Source of the DNA: Kaistella gelatinilytica
GTDB lineage: Bacteria > Bacteroidota > Bacteroidia > Flavobacteriales > Weeksellaceae
Direction of reading: 5' to 3'
NCBI RefSeq assembly: GCF_015679325.1
Contig: NZ_JADPVI010000002.1
Span: forward strand, 300,798-364,797
DNA: 64,000 nucleotides
Part shown: positions 25,815-35,461 of the stretch, piece by piece
How positions within the stretch are numbered: the first letter of the stretch is position 1
Layout of the letters: each line of letters opens with the position of its first letter
Notes under the pieces: model-generated
Told to the model about the DNA's origin: nothing
The model's input: the letters and a program-made list of their open reading frames with translations, nothing else
Database searches by the model: none
Program-made: the position numbers and the translations under genes

Positions 25815-26449
25815 TCAACATTTTCTTTAATTACTTTTGCCGGCACGCCTCCTGCCAGACATTTTGCGGGAATATCATTTGTTACCACTGCACCAGCTGC
25901 TATAATGGCACCATCTCCAATCGTTACTCCTTTCAAAATAGTAACGTTTATTCCTATCCAAACGTGATTACCTATTCGTACAGGTTGTGTTTTTTGAGTT
26001 TCTTTTCCTAAAATTTCATGTACATCAGAATCCTAAATGATCAGATTTTCTGAAAAAGCTACATTTTCGCCAATAGTGATTTCGCTGTGACATCTGATCT
26101 TTAAATTATAATTGATATAGCCACTTCCCAAATTCAAAATTGCGTTCTCCATCAAAATGATATGATGCCCAGAAAAAAGATCGAAATTATTTTTAACATT
26201 GATTGTTGAATTTTCCATCATCTTTAAGACACCCTTTTCATGATCGGGTTTACTGAAAATTTTATTAAAAACAAGTTGACCATTACTTATATTTATTTTC
26301 GCACCTTTTTCTGCACCATATTTAAAATCCCCAAAAGCTAAAATGAATGAGTCTCTACCCCTTTCTCCTTTAATCTGGTTATTAATGAAAAGATTTCGAA
26401 CACGAATGCTAAAAAAATTCTTGATCAGCACTTTAATCAGGACTTTCAT
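25805..26449 (-). pseudogene. Hexapeptide-repeat acyltransferase with one in-frame amber codon
   Basis: Reading through a TAG at 26033-26035 gives 214 codons in one frame. Codons 1-138 form the N-terminal part and the first left-handed beta-helix turns (GSGYINYNLKIRCHSEITIG). After the stop come [40 protein letters not shown] and [20 protein letters not shown], the complete catalytic half with the active-site His context (H in DSDVH). Homologues have an ordinary residue at the stop. No frameshift is involved. The sugar O- or N-acetylation it would perform is probably lost unless the amber is suppressed. It sits inside an otherwise intact capsule operon, overlapping its neighbours at both ends. 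Confidence 0.85.
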
Positions 26450-27612
26450 GGCAATTTATTTAAAGTTCTTAAGACAAAACCCTGTGTGAAAGGCAACCGG
26501 TCAAAATTCATGGAATATACTCCGATTCCTTTGGTATCTCCCTGCGAAAAGTCAACCGTCCCGTCCCGCCGCGTAACAGACTGTAAATAACGCATACACT
26601 TTTCTTTAGCAAGAACGCATTCTATTTTTATCTCCGGAATTTCTGCAGCAAGAGTGAAAAACCAAGCTGAAGTTGCTGTTGCGGAAGAATCTGCTCTGGA
26701 TCCGGGATCAAAAAGTAACCAGGGAAAGCTACCATCTTCATTTTGGAAGGGAAAAACTGAATGCGCTGTCTTAATGATTATTTCTTTTATTTCCGCTTTT
26801 AAAGGGTGATTATCAGGAATTGCATGCCATGAGTCTATTAAACCAATAACAAACCAACCGAGTCCTCTTCCCCACCCAAAAAGTCCAACAGGAATTTTGC
26901 TATCTATCTTATAAGTGTGACAAGGAATATTTTGGATTGGCATCATGCCCCATTTTTGATATTCCTTAATTTGTTTGACTGCTAAATTTACTGCTTCAGG
27001 AATATCGAAGAGCACTCCATAATTGACTAAGAAAGGGCAGATGAAACCGACAGTATCCACAAAGCGGAATTCGCTGACATGATTTTTATAAGCGATTGTT
27101 CCATCTTCACCTTTTAAGGAAATTATCATTTGATAAGTCTCGTCAAATGCAGGTTTAAAGTTATGGTGATTAATAGAATCAATTTGTAGCATTGCATACG
27201 CTAACAAACTTTGATCTGTTTCAGTCGGTTTAATTTTCCAATGTCCAGAGGAAGTCATTTTTTTGGAGATATAGGTTTCAACTTGACGCTGAACTTTTTG
27301 ATCATTGCTATTTTTCACGTACGCTGTTAAACCTAAAACTAAAGCTCCCTCTTGCCAGGATTGAAGGGAGGCTCTTTTATAATTTCCGCGTAAAACATCA
27401 ATAAAAACTAGACGGTTTTGATCGGTCAACTTAACCGTAGGAAGACTCGCTAACCATTTTTTAGAAGTGTGCAGCACTTTTTCCTGCCACTCGTTAACAT
27501 TGCTAAACCTACCAATGTGAATACGACTTTGCCACTTGTAAAATTCGGGTATTACATCGATCAGTAAGATAATAATTCCTGCAAGAACTGTAAATAATAA
27601 GACGTATAACAT
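26446..27612 (-). CDS. GH88/105-like (alpha/alpha)6-barrel protein with N-terminal membrane anchor
   Basis: The 388-residue protein begins with a membrane helix (MLYVLLFTVLAGIIILLIDV). The rest resembles unsaturated glucuronyl/rhamnogalacturonyl hydrolases (GH88/GH105): YAMLQIDSINHHNFKPAFDE, FVDTVGFICPFLVNYG, and GLFGWGRGLGWFVIGLIDSW, where the family has its W.RG.GW substrate site. Such enzymes normally degrade uronate-containing oligosaccharides outside or in the periplasm. In a capsule operon it may trim or edit the polymer, or have lost hydrolase function. It overlaps the acetyltransferase gene by four bases. Confidence 0.75.
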   Translation of the reverse strand: MLYVLLFTVLAGIIILLIDVIPEFYKWQSRIHIGRFSNVNEWQEKVLHTSKKWLASLPTVKLTDQNRLVFIDVLRGNYKRASLQSWQEGALVLGLTAYVKNSNDQKVQRQVETYISKKMTSSGHWKIKPTETDQSLLAYAMLQIDSINHHNFKPAFDETYQMIISLKGEDGTIAYKNHVSEFRFVDTVGFICPFLVNYGVLFDIPEAVNLAVKQIKEYQKWGMMPIQNIPCHTYKIDSKIPVGLFGWGRGLGWFVIGLIDSWHAIPDNHPLKAEIKEIIIKTAHSVFPFQNEDGSFPWLLFDPGSRADSSATATSAWFFTLAAEIPEIKIECVLAKEKCMRYLQSVTRRDGTVDFSQGDTKGIGVYSMNFDRLPFTQGFVLRTLNKLP

Positions 27613-27635
27613 GTTGATCAGTATCTTAATTACTA

Positions 27636-29063
27636 TTATTTTACTTCTTTTATCAATAAATCAATTATGGTCATATCTTCTGCCGTATTAAGGGTGTGAA
27701 AACCATGAAAGGTTTGAAAATTCCACCCGGAAGATAAGCTTTCTTCTCGATATATTTTTTCTGAGAGCTCAGTGATCTTATTTTTAGAAACATTTTCCCC
27801 ATAAGTTTGTTTGCAATTTTGGGAAACTCTAATAAACTCACCGTTCTGTTTCGTTATATTGCCAGCATTTCTGGCTTTTGTTTTATCAATTATAACAGGA
27901 TTTTGTGGGTGACTTTCCCATTCCTCAGAAAAAAGATCAGGGGAAGAATACAGGTACAACCGCTCATTATTTTCGTATTCAAAGTTTTCAATTTTATTAA
28001 AAAAAAGCCAATATCTTCCCTCACTATATATAAAAACAGGGTCAACAATTTTTATATTTTTAAAAATCGTCTTGTGTTTTTCCCATCGATAGGGAAACTG
28101 GGTCGCTTTATAAATATTCTGCTCGTCGGATTCGCTTTCCTCCGGCATCATAAAGTAATCGTCTAGAAACTTAAAAACATTTGGAAAAGATAAGTGATGG
28201 GGTTTTTCAAGAACCGTTTCTTTCTGTGAAGTCTTCTTTTCCTTAAGATTGACCACGGAAATTTTTCCTGATTTGGTTTTACGATCGAACTCCTCAAAAA
28301 ATATCCAGTTATTATCCAGCTCTTTTACAATAAAAGGATCTGCCCAAAAATCCCCGGCTTCCGGCGTTATGATCTGGGGTACATTATTTTCTAAAACTGC
28401 GACCTTCCAGTTAAATTGCACTTTTGAAAACTTTCTGGCAAATATGATCCTTAAAAGTTTAGCATGATATAGGAAACTTTTATAAATAGTATAATCCTTT
28501 GTTTCTGATTTTATTACTATAAAACTATTTTCATTAAATATACTTTTAACCAAATAAGAAAAATAGTAAAGTGCTTTGTCTCTATTGTTATAAGTTCCTG
28601 TTTCCGTAGAAAAAGAAAGGCTTTTAAAAAAAATAAAATTTTGATTGTCGGAAGAAATTTCTAACTTAATCGTTGTATCCGCGTGTTTATTAATGCTTGC
28701 TGCATACCAATTCCTAACGTCAAGCATTGGTTTTAAAATGGACCTAAACTTTATTTTAAAATCTGTGATAACTTTAGATTCACAAAAATTTAAAACATAA
28801 TCGTAACAAAAACTTGCCTGAAAGACTGTAGTTTGAGTGGAAACAGAAATAAAATCATTTGCGTTTTCAAAAGAATAAGGATCGGTCTTTATAATTGGAA
28901 ATCGCTTATTAACAGTTCTTATAAATTTTGAATCTTTCGCGATTTTGATATCGTCATTACAGGACAACAAGGAAATGTCAAGGTCTTTCAATTCTAAAAG
29001 TCCTGCCAAAATTTGCTTTTGGTAGTGATACAATTTATCACCAAAAATTAAAAGAATCTTCAT
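27636..29063 (-). CDS. Formyltransferase-like/GINT1-type beta-propeller protein
   Basis: The 475-residue protein has an N-terminal part of unclear fold (MKILLIFGDKLYHYQKQIL) and a C-terminal five-bladed propeller with the repeated pattern FWADPFIVKELDNNWIFFEE, KISVVNLKEKK, VLEKPHHLSFPNVFKFLDDY, MMPEESESDEQNIYKA and WLFFNKIENFEYEN, then ARNAGNITKQNGEFIRVSQN. That pattern is the GINT1 N-terminal domain (related to GH43/62 propellers), found in capsule loci, often fused to sugar formyltransferases. It may be a glycosyltransferase or sugar-modifying enzyme. Its start overlaps the next stop by four bases. Confidence 0.65.
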   Translation of the reverse strand: MKILLIFGDKLYHYQKQILAGLLELKDLDISLLSCNDDIKIAKDSKFIRTVNKRFPIIKTDPYSFENANDFISVSTQTTVFQASFCYDYVLNFCESKVITDFKIKFRSILKPMLDVRNWYAASINKHADTTIKLEISSDNQNFIFFKSLSFSTETGTYNNRDKALYYFSYLVKSIFNENSFIVIKSETKDYTIYKSFLYHAKLLRIIFARKFSKVQFNWKVAVLENNVPQIITPEAGDFWADPFIVKELDNNWIFFEEFDRKTKSGKISVVNLKEKKTSQKETVLEKPHHLSFPNVFKFLDDYFMMPEESESDEQNIYKATQFPYRWEKHKTIFKNIKIVDPVFIYSEGRYWLFFNKIENFEYENNERLYLYSSPDLFSEEWESHPQNPVIIDKTKARNAGNITKQNGEFIRVSQNCKQTYGENVSKNKITELSEKIYREESLSSGWNFQTFHGFHTLNTAEDMTIIDLLIKEVK

Positions 29064-30244
29064 GATTCAATTAACTGATAAAATTTTTCAACCTCCTGCT
29101 CTATACCCCATTTCTCTTTCGAGAGATTATTTGCGAATTTGTTCCGCAGATTTTCATCATTCATTAGTTTTTCAATTTCATCAGCTAAGGCGGTAGCATT
29201 CATGTCACTTATTAAACCAGTTTCACCATGCACAATCTGATCATAAACAGTTGGAAAATTAGTTGTAACAATTGGTTTTTGCAAAATTTTAGCTTCGTCG
29301 ATCGCAATGGATTTTCCTTCAAATTTTGACGGGTGCACATATAGCAACGAGTTTGCAATATAGGGATACGGATTTTCCTTCAGACCTAACAATTTAACAA
29401 TACCTGTCAATTTTTTGCTTACGATGAGTTTTTCTAAAAGTTCACGATCCTCCCCTTCACCAATTATATTCCATTCAAAATCATAACCTCTGTCAATCAA
29501 CACAGCCGCAGTATTTATAGCCAAATCGAAATTTTTCAGTGCCGTGAGTCTACCCAAAGATATAATAGATAACCGCATTAATTTTTCTTTGATGGGAACC
29601 GCAGCCAATTCAAAAATTGTCTTAGGTGAACTAATATTTGTTATTAATTGAATTTTTTTTTCAAATTGGGGAAAAATATTCTTTAATGTTTGTACACAAC
29701 CTTCCGAAATAGTGATGATATAATCCAATTTTTTAAAAACCGGACGGTCATATTCAGGAAACATTCCCATGCTTTTATAATCAGTATGAATATATCCTAT
29801 TTTTTTTTCAGATTTCACACAATCAGCCACAATATAATTAGCATTTTTCTCCAGATAACCGATAGCGACATCATATTTTTGAGGAAAAGAATCAAAAAAA
29901 TATTTTAAAAATTTCCAGCTTTTCTGTTCTGCCAATATGGGATTTTTGATCGTGCGGTTAAAAAAAGTAAACCGTATTTTATTCCAGAATAGTTCGAACT
30001 TCCCCTCTAACAGAAATGTAATCAATGCAATGGGAAAACGCTTAGAAAATATTTGAAAAGCGGATGATTCAGGAAGTACAATGACATCTTTTGGCAAATG
30101 AGAAATAAAAAGCCCCGTTTTTGCCATCATGAATACATGAACTTCATAGGTACTGTAATCCAATTCATGCAGTAAATTTACAAGACTTTTTTCGGCTCCG
30201 CCAACTAAGAGATTGGGTATTACAAAAAGGATTTTTTTCTTCAT
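29060..30244 (-). CDS. GT4-type glycosyltransferase
   Basis: The 394-residue GT-B protein has ILFVIPNLLVGGAEKSLVNL at the N-terminus, SIISLGRLTALKNFDLAINT for the nucleotide-binding lobe and SKFEGKSIAIDEAKILQKP with the E-x7-E pair. The GYIHTDYKSMGM stretch is typical of this branch. It overlaps its neighbours on both sides by four bases (ATGA-type), so it is tightly coupled. Confidence 0.88.
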   Translation of the reverse strand: MKKKILFVIPNLLVGGAEKSLVNLLHELDYSTYEVHVFMMAKTGLFISHLPKDVIVLPESSAFQIFSKRFPIALITFLLEGKFELFWNKIRFTFFNRTIKNPILAEQKSWKFLKYFFDSFPQKYDVAIGYLEKNANYIVADCVKSEKKIGYIHTDYKSMGMFPEYDRPVFKKLDYIITISEGCVQTLKNIFPQFEKKIQLITNISSPKTIFELAAVPIKEKLMRLSIISLGRLTALKNFDLAINTAAVLIDRGYDFEWNIIGEGEDRELLEKLIVSKKLTGIVKLLGLKENPYPYIANSLLYVHPSKFEGKSIAIDEAKILQKPIVTTNFPTVYDQIVHGETGLISDMNATALADEIEKLMNDENLRNKFANNLSKEKWGIEQEVEKFYQLIES

Positions 30245-31398
30245 ACGATTTTTATAACGTAATCAATCGCTTTTTTAGCCTTCTTTCTAATTTCTGGAAT
30301 TCTCAGTTGAAGCGTTTCCCGTAAAGTCACCTCTTCACTGATCATTTCTTCAAATTTTGCAATCAGTTTTCCAGCATCTGAAATTTCCGACAGATCGAGA
30401 ACGAGTTTTTCTTCGCCGAAAATATCTTTCGCAATCCCTTTCGATTTCACGCTGTACCCAAGAACCATCGTTGGGATACCGCTGGAATAGGCTGCAATTG
30501 TCGCATGCGTTCTGGCGCCGATGAAAAATTTCATTTTGGCAATGTATCCTTTATATTCTGTAGCATCCAAATCCGACGGAAGTAAAAACACCCGACCAGA
30601 ATCATGAAATTTTTTATGAAATTCCTGCAGGATTTCATGATCATTGTTTCCCGGAATAATAACATGGGGAACCAGACAAACGGTAAAATCGGTGGTTTCT
30701 AAAATATGAAGAAGTAAGGCAAATGCAGCAGCTTTTGATTTCGAATTTTTCTTAAAAACCAAAGGCGAAAAATTAAAACCCACCGTTTTACCAGCACTCC
30801 AGGCTTTTGGTAGAGGAAGTTCTTTTTTCTCTAATAAAAACGCACCGTCTGCAACGAGTTTTACATTTTCCAGACCTGCCTTTTCCAATACTTTCTGTGT
30901 TAAAGTTTCGCGGGCAAGAATAAGATCGAATGATTTTAGATCTTCAATTTTTTGCGGTGAAAGATCTTCTGCACCAATGGAAGCACCCCAAAGCACCAAT
31001 TTTTTACCTGCCTTTTTTATCTGTCGGTCTATTTCATAAATTCCGGGTTGTTCTCCATAACAATAATTATCACCACCAATAGAAAGAAAAATATCGTACT
31101 GTGGAATTAATTTAATAATACTTTCGTGAATTTTCCGAAAGGCATACGATTCATCTTTCAAAAATTTTATATGAATTGCATTTAAAAGTCCACCCAATGA
31201 ATATTTATCTATTTTCGAATTTTGATCCAGATGCAAAACATCAATTCCACTCAAATGACGGTCAGACTCCGGATCGCCGGTTGCTAAAGCAATTTTTGTA
31301 ATTTTCGGATTGGTTCGCAACAATTGAACTGCGGTTCGAATAATCGCCTCGCAACCTCTGTTTTTACTGCCACCATGGAAAAAGAGAAGAATTTTCAT
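30241..31398 (-). CDS. Polysaccharide pyruvyl transferase family protein
   Basis: The 385-residue protein has the family landmarks FFHGGSKNRGCEAIIRTA, FLSIGGDNYCYG, LWGASIGAEDLSP, DLILARETLT, LVADGAFLL and late GARTHATIAAYSSGIP. Members add pyruvate ketals to sugars from phosphoenolpyruvate, giving negative charge to capsules. Its stop and start overlap neighbouring genes by four bases. Substrate is unknown. Confidence 0.88.
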   Translation of the reverse strand: MKILLFFHGGSKNRGCEAIIRTAVQLLRTNPKITKIALATGDPESDRHLSGIDVLHLDQNSKIDKYSLGGLLNAIHIKFLKDESYAFRKIHESIIKLIPQYDIFLSIGGDNYCYGEQPGIYEIDRQIKKAGKKLVLWGASIGAEDLSPQKIEDLKSFDLILARETLTQKVLEKAGLENVKLVADGAFLLEKKELPLPKAWSAGKTVGFNFSPLVFKKNSKSKAAAFALLLHILETTDFTVCLVPHVIIPGNNDHEILQEFHKKFHDSGRVFLLPSDLDATEYKGYIAKMKFFIGARTHATIAAYSSGIPTMVLGYSVKSKGIAKDIFGEEKLVLDLSEISDAGKLIAKFEEMISEEVTLRETLQLRIPEIRKKAKKAIDYVIKIV

Positions 31399-32402
31399 AA
31401 ATTTCTTAAATAACTGTAAAGTGAAAATAGGTATAATTTCAAAACATTTTTTCTACCGATGGACTTAAATACTTGGTTTTGATACGGTCCAAAACTAGGA
31501 AATAGTTTTGCAATATCTGTTTCGTTAAAAACTGTTGAAACCGTTTCATTATTGACTAAAATTCTAATTTTTTCCACTTTCTGAAAAATATTTAGTCCAT
31601 TTTTCGGTTCGCTGTAAATATAAACCAAAGACATGGTATAATTAACAAATCGGGTTGATTTTAATTGCTGAAGTTTTTGATAATTGATGTTTTCTTTAAC
31701 AAAATTACCTGGACCTTCTAAGAAAAATTCAACTGCATCTTCCAAATATTTTTGTACAAAGACATTTCTTGTAGCACTTCCATTTACTGTTCTATAATGA
31801 TAACCGGAATAGTCGATATAATACATTTTATAAGTAAATTCTAAGAATTGCAGATTGAATAACGCATCCTCACCCAATTTTTTACCAGGTAAAAACCTGA
31901 TCTGATGCGCTGTAATAATTTCATTAAGATATAGTTTATTCCAGATTGAATTTAGCAAATCGCCATTAAAGTAGGTGGGTAAAATAATTTGCAAAATTTC
32001 TGATCTGTCATAGACTCTATTTTTTTCAAGTCCGTCATTTTTATTTTCTAATTTTGAAAATACAAGATCGCTCCGAGTTTGTTCCGCGGTTTCATAAAGT
32101 GTTTGAAAATAATCCGGAGTAACCGTATCATCTGAATCTACAAAACCTACATATTTACCCTTAGCAATTTTTAAGCCTGCATTTCGTGCTGCAGAAACGC
32201 CTTGGTTTTTTTGATCAATAATTACTATACGGGAATCTAGTGTTGCGAATTTTTCTAAAATATGCAGGGATGAATCAATTGAACCATCATTAATACAAAT
32301 AATTTCCAAATCTGTAAAAGTCTGCCGAATAACACTTTCCAAACATTCTTCTGAATATTTGGCAGTATTGTAAACAGGAATAATGACGGAAACCTTAGGC
32401 AT
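31395..32402 (-). CDS. GT2-type glycosyltransferase
   Basis: The 335-residue GT-A protein has VSVIIPVYNTAKYSEECLES, IICINDGSIDSS, QKNQGVSAARNAGLKIAKGK and the metal-site FVDSDDTVTPDYF. It overlaps the similar gene upstream by eight bases; the two share QKNQGVS.ARNAGLKIA and look like a tandem duplication that has diverged. Confidence 0.88.
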   Translation of the reverse strand: MPKVSVIIPVYNTAKYSEECLESVIRQTFTDLEIICINDGSIDSSLHILEKFATLDSRIVIIDQKNQGVSAARNAGLKIAKGKYVGFVDSDDTVTPDYFQTLYETAEQTRSDLVFSKLENKNDGLEKNRVYDRSEILQIILPTYFNGDLLNSIWNKLYLNEIITAHQIRFLPGKKLGEDALFNLQFLEFTYKMYYIDYSGYHYRTVNGSATRNVFVQKYLEDAVEFFLEGPGNFVKENINYQKLQQLKSTRFVNYTMSLVYIYSEPKNGLNIFQKVEKIRILVNNETVSTVFNETDIAKLFPSFGPYQNQVFKSIGRKNVLKLYLFSLYSYLRNL

Positions 32403-33369
32403 TTTTATATAGTAATCGGTAAACTTTCGACTTCAAATTTAAAAATTTCTGATAGGTTGCAAATCTAAAAAATGATTGATGAACGTAGGGATATTTAAAT
32501 TGTAGTGGATTTAAAATGTAATTCAGTTCCTGCTCTACTAAAAAGTTCTTCAAAAGTAGATATTTTACTTTATGCATGGTGGGAAATATATTAAGTTCAA
32601 CAATACGAGTCACAAAAATGAAATACACTTTATCAAAATAATTTTTAGCTTCCATATCTTGGTGAAAATTCGCATTTTGAAATTCGCGTACATCTTTTAT
32701 TGCTAATAAAAATCCCTCGAAGGCTTTATTTGAATCACCTTGTTTACTTAGAGAATTTTCCCGTACCGTGTATTGATAATAGGGTAAATCAAAATAACTA
32801 ACGCGGTTTGCAAAAGCTTGTGCTTTGGCGTTAAAAACGGTGTCTTCTCCAAAAGAAATTTTTGAATTAAAAGATAATTCTTTAATAATTTCCTTCTGGT
32901 AAAATGTAGGCGGAAATGTCCTCCGCTTGTGCTCAAATCCTTTTTTTACATTATCAATCTCACCGATAGCAGTAAAAAAATTTAAATAATTTCCTTGTTC
33001 GTCGTAAGTTTCAATTTTTCCATAGAGGATGTCAAGAGAATATTTTTCAATATAGGCTATCATTTGAGATAAAGAATCTTGAACAATTTTGTCATCAGAA
33101 TCCATAAAAGTGATATATTCACCCGATGCTATCTTTAGTCCTGCATTTCGTGCGGTGGAAACACCTTGATTCTTTTGATCTACGAAAATTAAATTTTCAT
33201 GATTCAGTTTAAAATTAAGAATGATCTGTTTGCTTCTATCGGTCGAACCATCGTTGATAATGATAACTTCATAATCCGATGCCATTAAATCCTGAGAAAA
33301 TGCACTTGCCAAACATTCATTCAGATACTTTTCGGAATTGAAAACCGGAATAATAATGGATAGTTTCAC
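32395..33369 (-). CDS. GT2-type glycosyltransferase, paralogue of the next gene
   Basis: The 324-residue GT-A protein has LSIIIPVFNSEKYLNECLAS, VIIINDGSTDRSK, QKNQGVSTARNAGLKIASGE and FMDSDDKIVQDSL. It directly abuts the GT-D gene upstream. Close sequence likeness to the gene at 31395-32402 suggests duplication inside the cluster. Confidence 0.88.
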   Translation of the reverse strand: MKLSIIIPVFNSEKYLNECLASAFSQDLMASDYEVIIINDGSTDRSKQIILNFKLNHENLIFVDQKNQGVSTARNAGLKIASGEYITFMDSDDKIVQDSLSQMIAYIEKYSLDILYGKIETYDEQGNYLNFFTAIGEIDNVKKGFEHKRRTFPPTFYQKEIIKELSFNSKISFGEDTVFNAKAQAFANRVSYFDLPYYQYTVRENSLSKQGDSNKAFEGFLLAIKDVREFQNANFHQDMEAKNYFDKVYFIFVTRIVELNIFPTMHKVKYLLLKNFLVEQELNYILNPLQFKYPYVHQSFFRFATYQKFLNLKSKVYRLLYKNA

Positions 33370-34257
33370 TTACCTAATTTTAAATATTATACTAGTTTGG
33401 TAAGTGATATTTTCACTTTCTGAAAGTTCAAAATTAGAATCTTCAGAAACTTCGGCAGACTTCTTATTTCCAACGGGTATTTTTTCTGTAGCTTTCATTT
33501 TGTACCATAGGTATTCAATATCAATATGACCTAAATCTAAAGCCCAAAAATTTTCTTTTGCTAAATCATGCGCCAAAATAGTTGCAGTGGGCCCTAGTGC
33601 TAAAATGATTAATTTAGATTTACCAAACTTTTTTACGTTGTGGAGTATCTCTTCATAACTGGCATAAGCATTTTCCGAAGGGCAAATGATTCTCTCTACT
33701 GATTTAGCATTGTTAAACAGATCATTACCAATCCCCAAGCGAGATAATTCTCCTTCGACAAAGAGCACATCTTCACTCTCCCAGATTCTCTTTAATTGTT
33801 GCACGGTATTTTCTACTTTTGATTTATTTTTACAATCCATGTAGAATCTGGATATTAAAGAGTCTCCATAAGTTTTATCTAACCTTAGATAGGGTGTCAA
33901 TTTTTCACCATACAAATTAATAAAATTAATCCAGTGGACTTTCGACGCATGTTTGATATTTTTTACCGAGGTAAATGTTCCAGGTATTGCAATCAATAAA
34001 TTGGGTACGTTGGAAGCCAGAACTTCTCTTAACCTCAACGCTAAATCAATGGTAAGCGCCTGAAAATAAATATCTCGCTCTTGCAACAGCAATCTAAATT
34101 CTCCATCGCCGAAGCGGGATATACTTTTTCTATTTTTTATTATATGTGAAATTGTTTCAGAAGTATTTAAAATATCAAATGCAGGGAATTTTCTCCGTAA
34201 TTTGTAAGATCGACAAAGCCAGAAATAGTAATAAAGATTTTTTTTGATACGAATCAT
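33370..34257 (-). CDS. GT-D fold glycosyltransferase (DUF1792-like)
   Basis: The 295-residue protein has ISRFGDGEFRLLLQERDIYF near residue 45 and LALGPTATILAHDLAKENFW then ALDLGHIDIEYLWYKMKA near the end. These match the GT-D glycosyltransferase family first described for a streptococcal DUF1792 protein, where the DGE motif binds metal. The C-terminal 40 residues (SAEVSEDSNFELSESENI) are a polar extension. It is packed between GT4 and GT2 genes. Confidence 0.82.
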   Translation of the reverse strand: MIRIKKNLYYYFWLCRSYKLRRKFPAFDILNTSETISHIIKNRKSISRFGDGEFRLLLQERDIYFQALTIDLALRLREVLASNVPNLLIAIPGTFTSVKNIKHASKVHWINFINLYGEKLTPYLRLDKTYGDSLISRFYMDCKNKSKVENTVQQLKRIWESEDVLFVEGELSRLGIGNDLFNNAKSVERIICPSENAYASYEEILHNVKKFGKSKLIILALGPTATILAHDLAKENFWALDLGHIDIEYLWYKMKATEKIPVGNKKSAEVSEDSNFELSESENITYQTSIIFKIR

Positions 34258-34259
34258 AT

Positions 34260-35405
34260 CTATTTTTTATTTACAATTTGATGACAAAGTCGATTAAATT
34301 TTTCTGAAAACAGAGACCAATCTAAAGTACTTTCGTAGTATTTTCTAGCGCTTTGTGACAATTCTTCAATTGATTCCGGTTTTTTCAAAATGCTTGCGAT
34401 CTGGTCTGCGTAATCCGTAGGTTTTGAATCTAAATTAAATAAGGAGCCGTTTATCCCCTGTTTAATAACTGAAGGAATACCACCTGTCTCAGTTGCAAAA
34501 CTGTACAGACCGTAAGCTGAAGCTTCACTAAAGACAACTCCATAGCACTCTGCTCTACTCGGTACAAATAAAAAATGTGACTCCGTATATAATTTTGAAA
34601 GCTTATTATACTCCGCAGGATTATTTTTATCTAAAAAACCATGGTATAAGATATAATCTTTCTGAATTGGAGGCTTAACTCCAACGCAGTGTAAAATGAC
34701 CCTATAACCACTATTCCGCAAAATCTCTAAGGTTTCTACAACTAAATCACCACCTTTTCGTTCCCAGTTTAGGCCAGCAAAAAGAAAACTAATTTCGCCC
34801 TCATCATTTTTTTTAGGAATAAATGAAGGTACCATCATATTTGCTCCTAGAGGATACACGATCGTTTTATCTGCTAGTTTATGATAGTGATCTATTGCAA
34901 ATTTGGAAGCCCAAGAAGAACAAAATATTATTTTAGCCGATTTTCTCAAGGCTAATTTTTGAAGGAGTGAACTAATTTTTAAAGAATAATTTGAAAAATA
35001 TTTGAAATTAATATAATAGTTCTTTAGCTGATCGAAAGTGCTATCATTGAAGAATATGATCGGTATTTTCGTCGGTAATAGTGATATTTGTGCACTTGCA
35101 GCAGGGCAGAATAAAATATCGATTTCTTTATTTTTAATTATTTTTTTAAAATAAATGGCGGAATAAATGGCAGAAAGGATCGTAAACTCTTCATTGATTA
35201 GCTTTTTACTGAACAAGCGATGAATCTTATTATACAAAGTTAAGAGTCGGTGGTAAGATCGTGGAAAAATAATGGGAGATAGATTAACTACTTCGCAATT
35301 TGCATTTTCAATTGCCTTCATCAAAGAATAGTGCGTTCCTGACCAGACCCTTTTATTCTCTGGATTCTGTAAACAAAAGTATCCAATTTTAAAATTTTTC
35401 ATCAT
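34260..35405 (-). CDS. GT4-type glycosyltransferase
   Basis: The 381-residue GT-B protein has FKIGYFCLQNPENKRVWSGT, VYPLGANM, FAGLNWERKGGDLVVETLEI and VPSRAECYGVVFSEASAYGL (E-x7-E intact). Its start codon is the ATG at 35405; an AT-rich 56-bp gap separates it from the WbsX-like gene. Confidence 0.87.
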   Translation of the reverse strand: MMKNFKIGYFCLQNPENKRVWSGTHYSLMKAIENANCEVVNLSPIIFPRSYHRLLTLYNKIHRLFSKKLINEEFTILSAIYSAIYFKKIIKNKEIDILFCPAASAQISLLPTKIPIIFFNDSTFDQLKNYYINFKYFSNYSLKISSLLQKLALRKSAKIIFCSSWASKFAIDHYHKLADKTIVYPLGANMMVPSFIPKKNDEGEISFLFAGLNWERKGGDLVVETLEILRNSGYRVILHCVGVKPPIQKDYILYHGFLDKNNPAEYNKLSKLYTESHFLFVPSRAECYGVVFSEASAYGLYSFATETGGIPSVIKQGINGSLFNLDSKPTDYADQIASILKKPESIEELSQSARKYYESTLDWSLFSEKFNRLCHQIVNKK

Positions 35406-35461
35406 TCGTTCAATCTCTCACATTTTTACAAAAAAACTACTTTATTCGATATTAGATCAAA

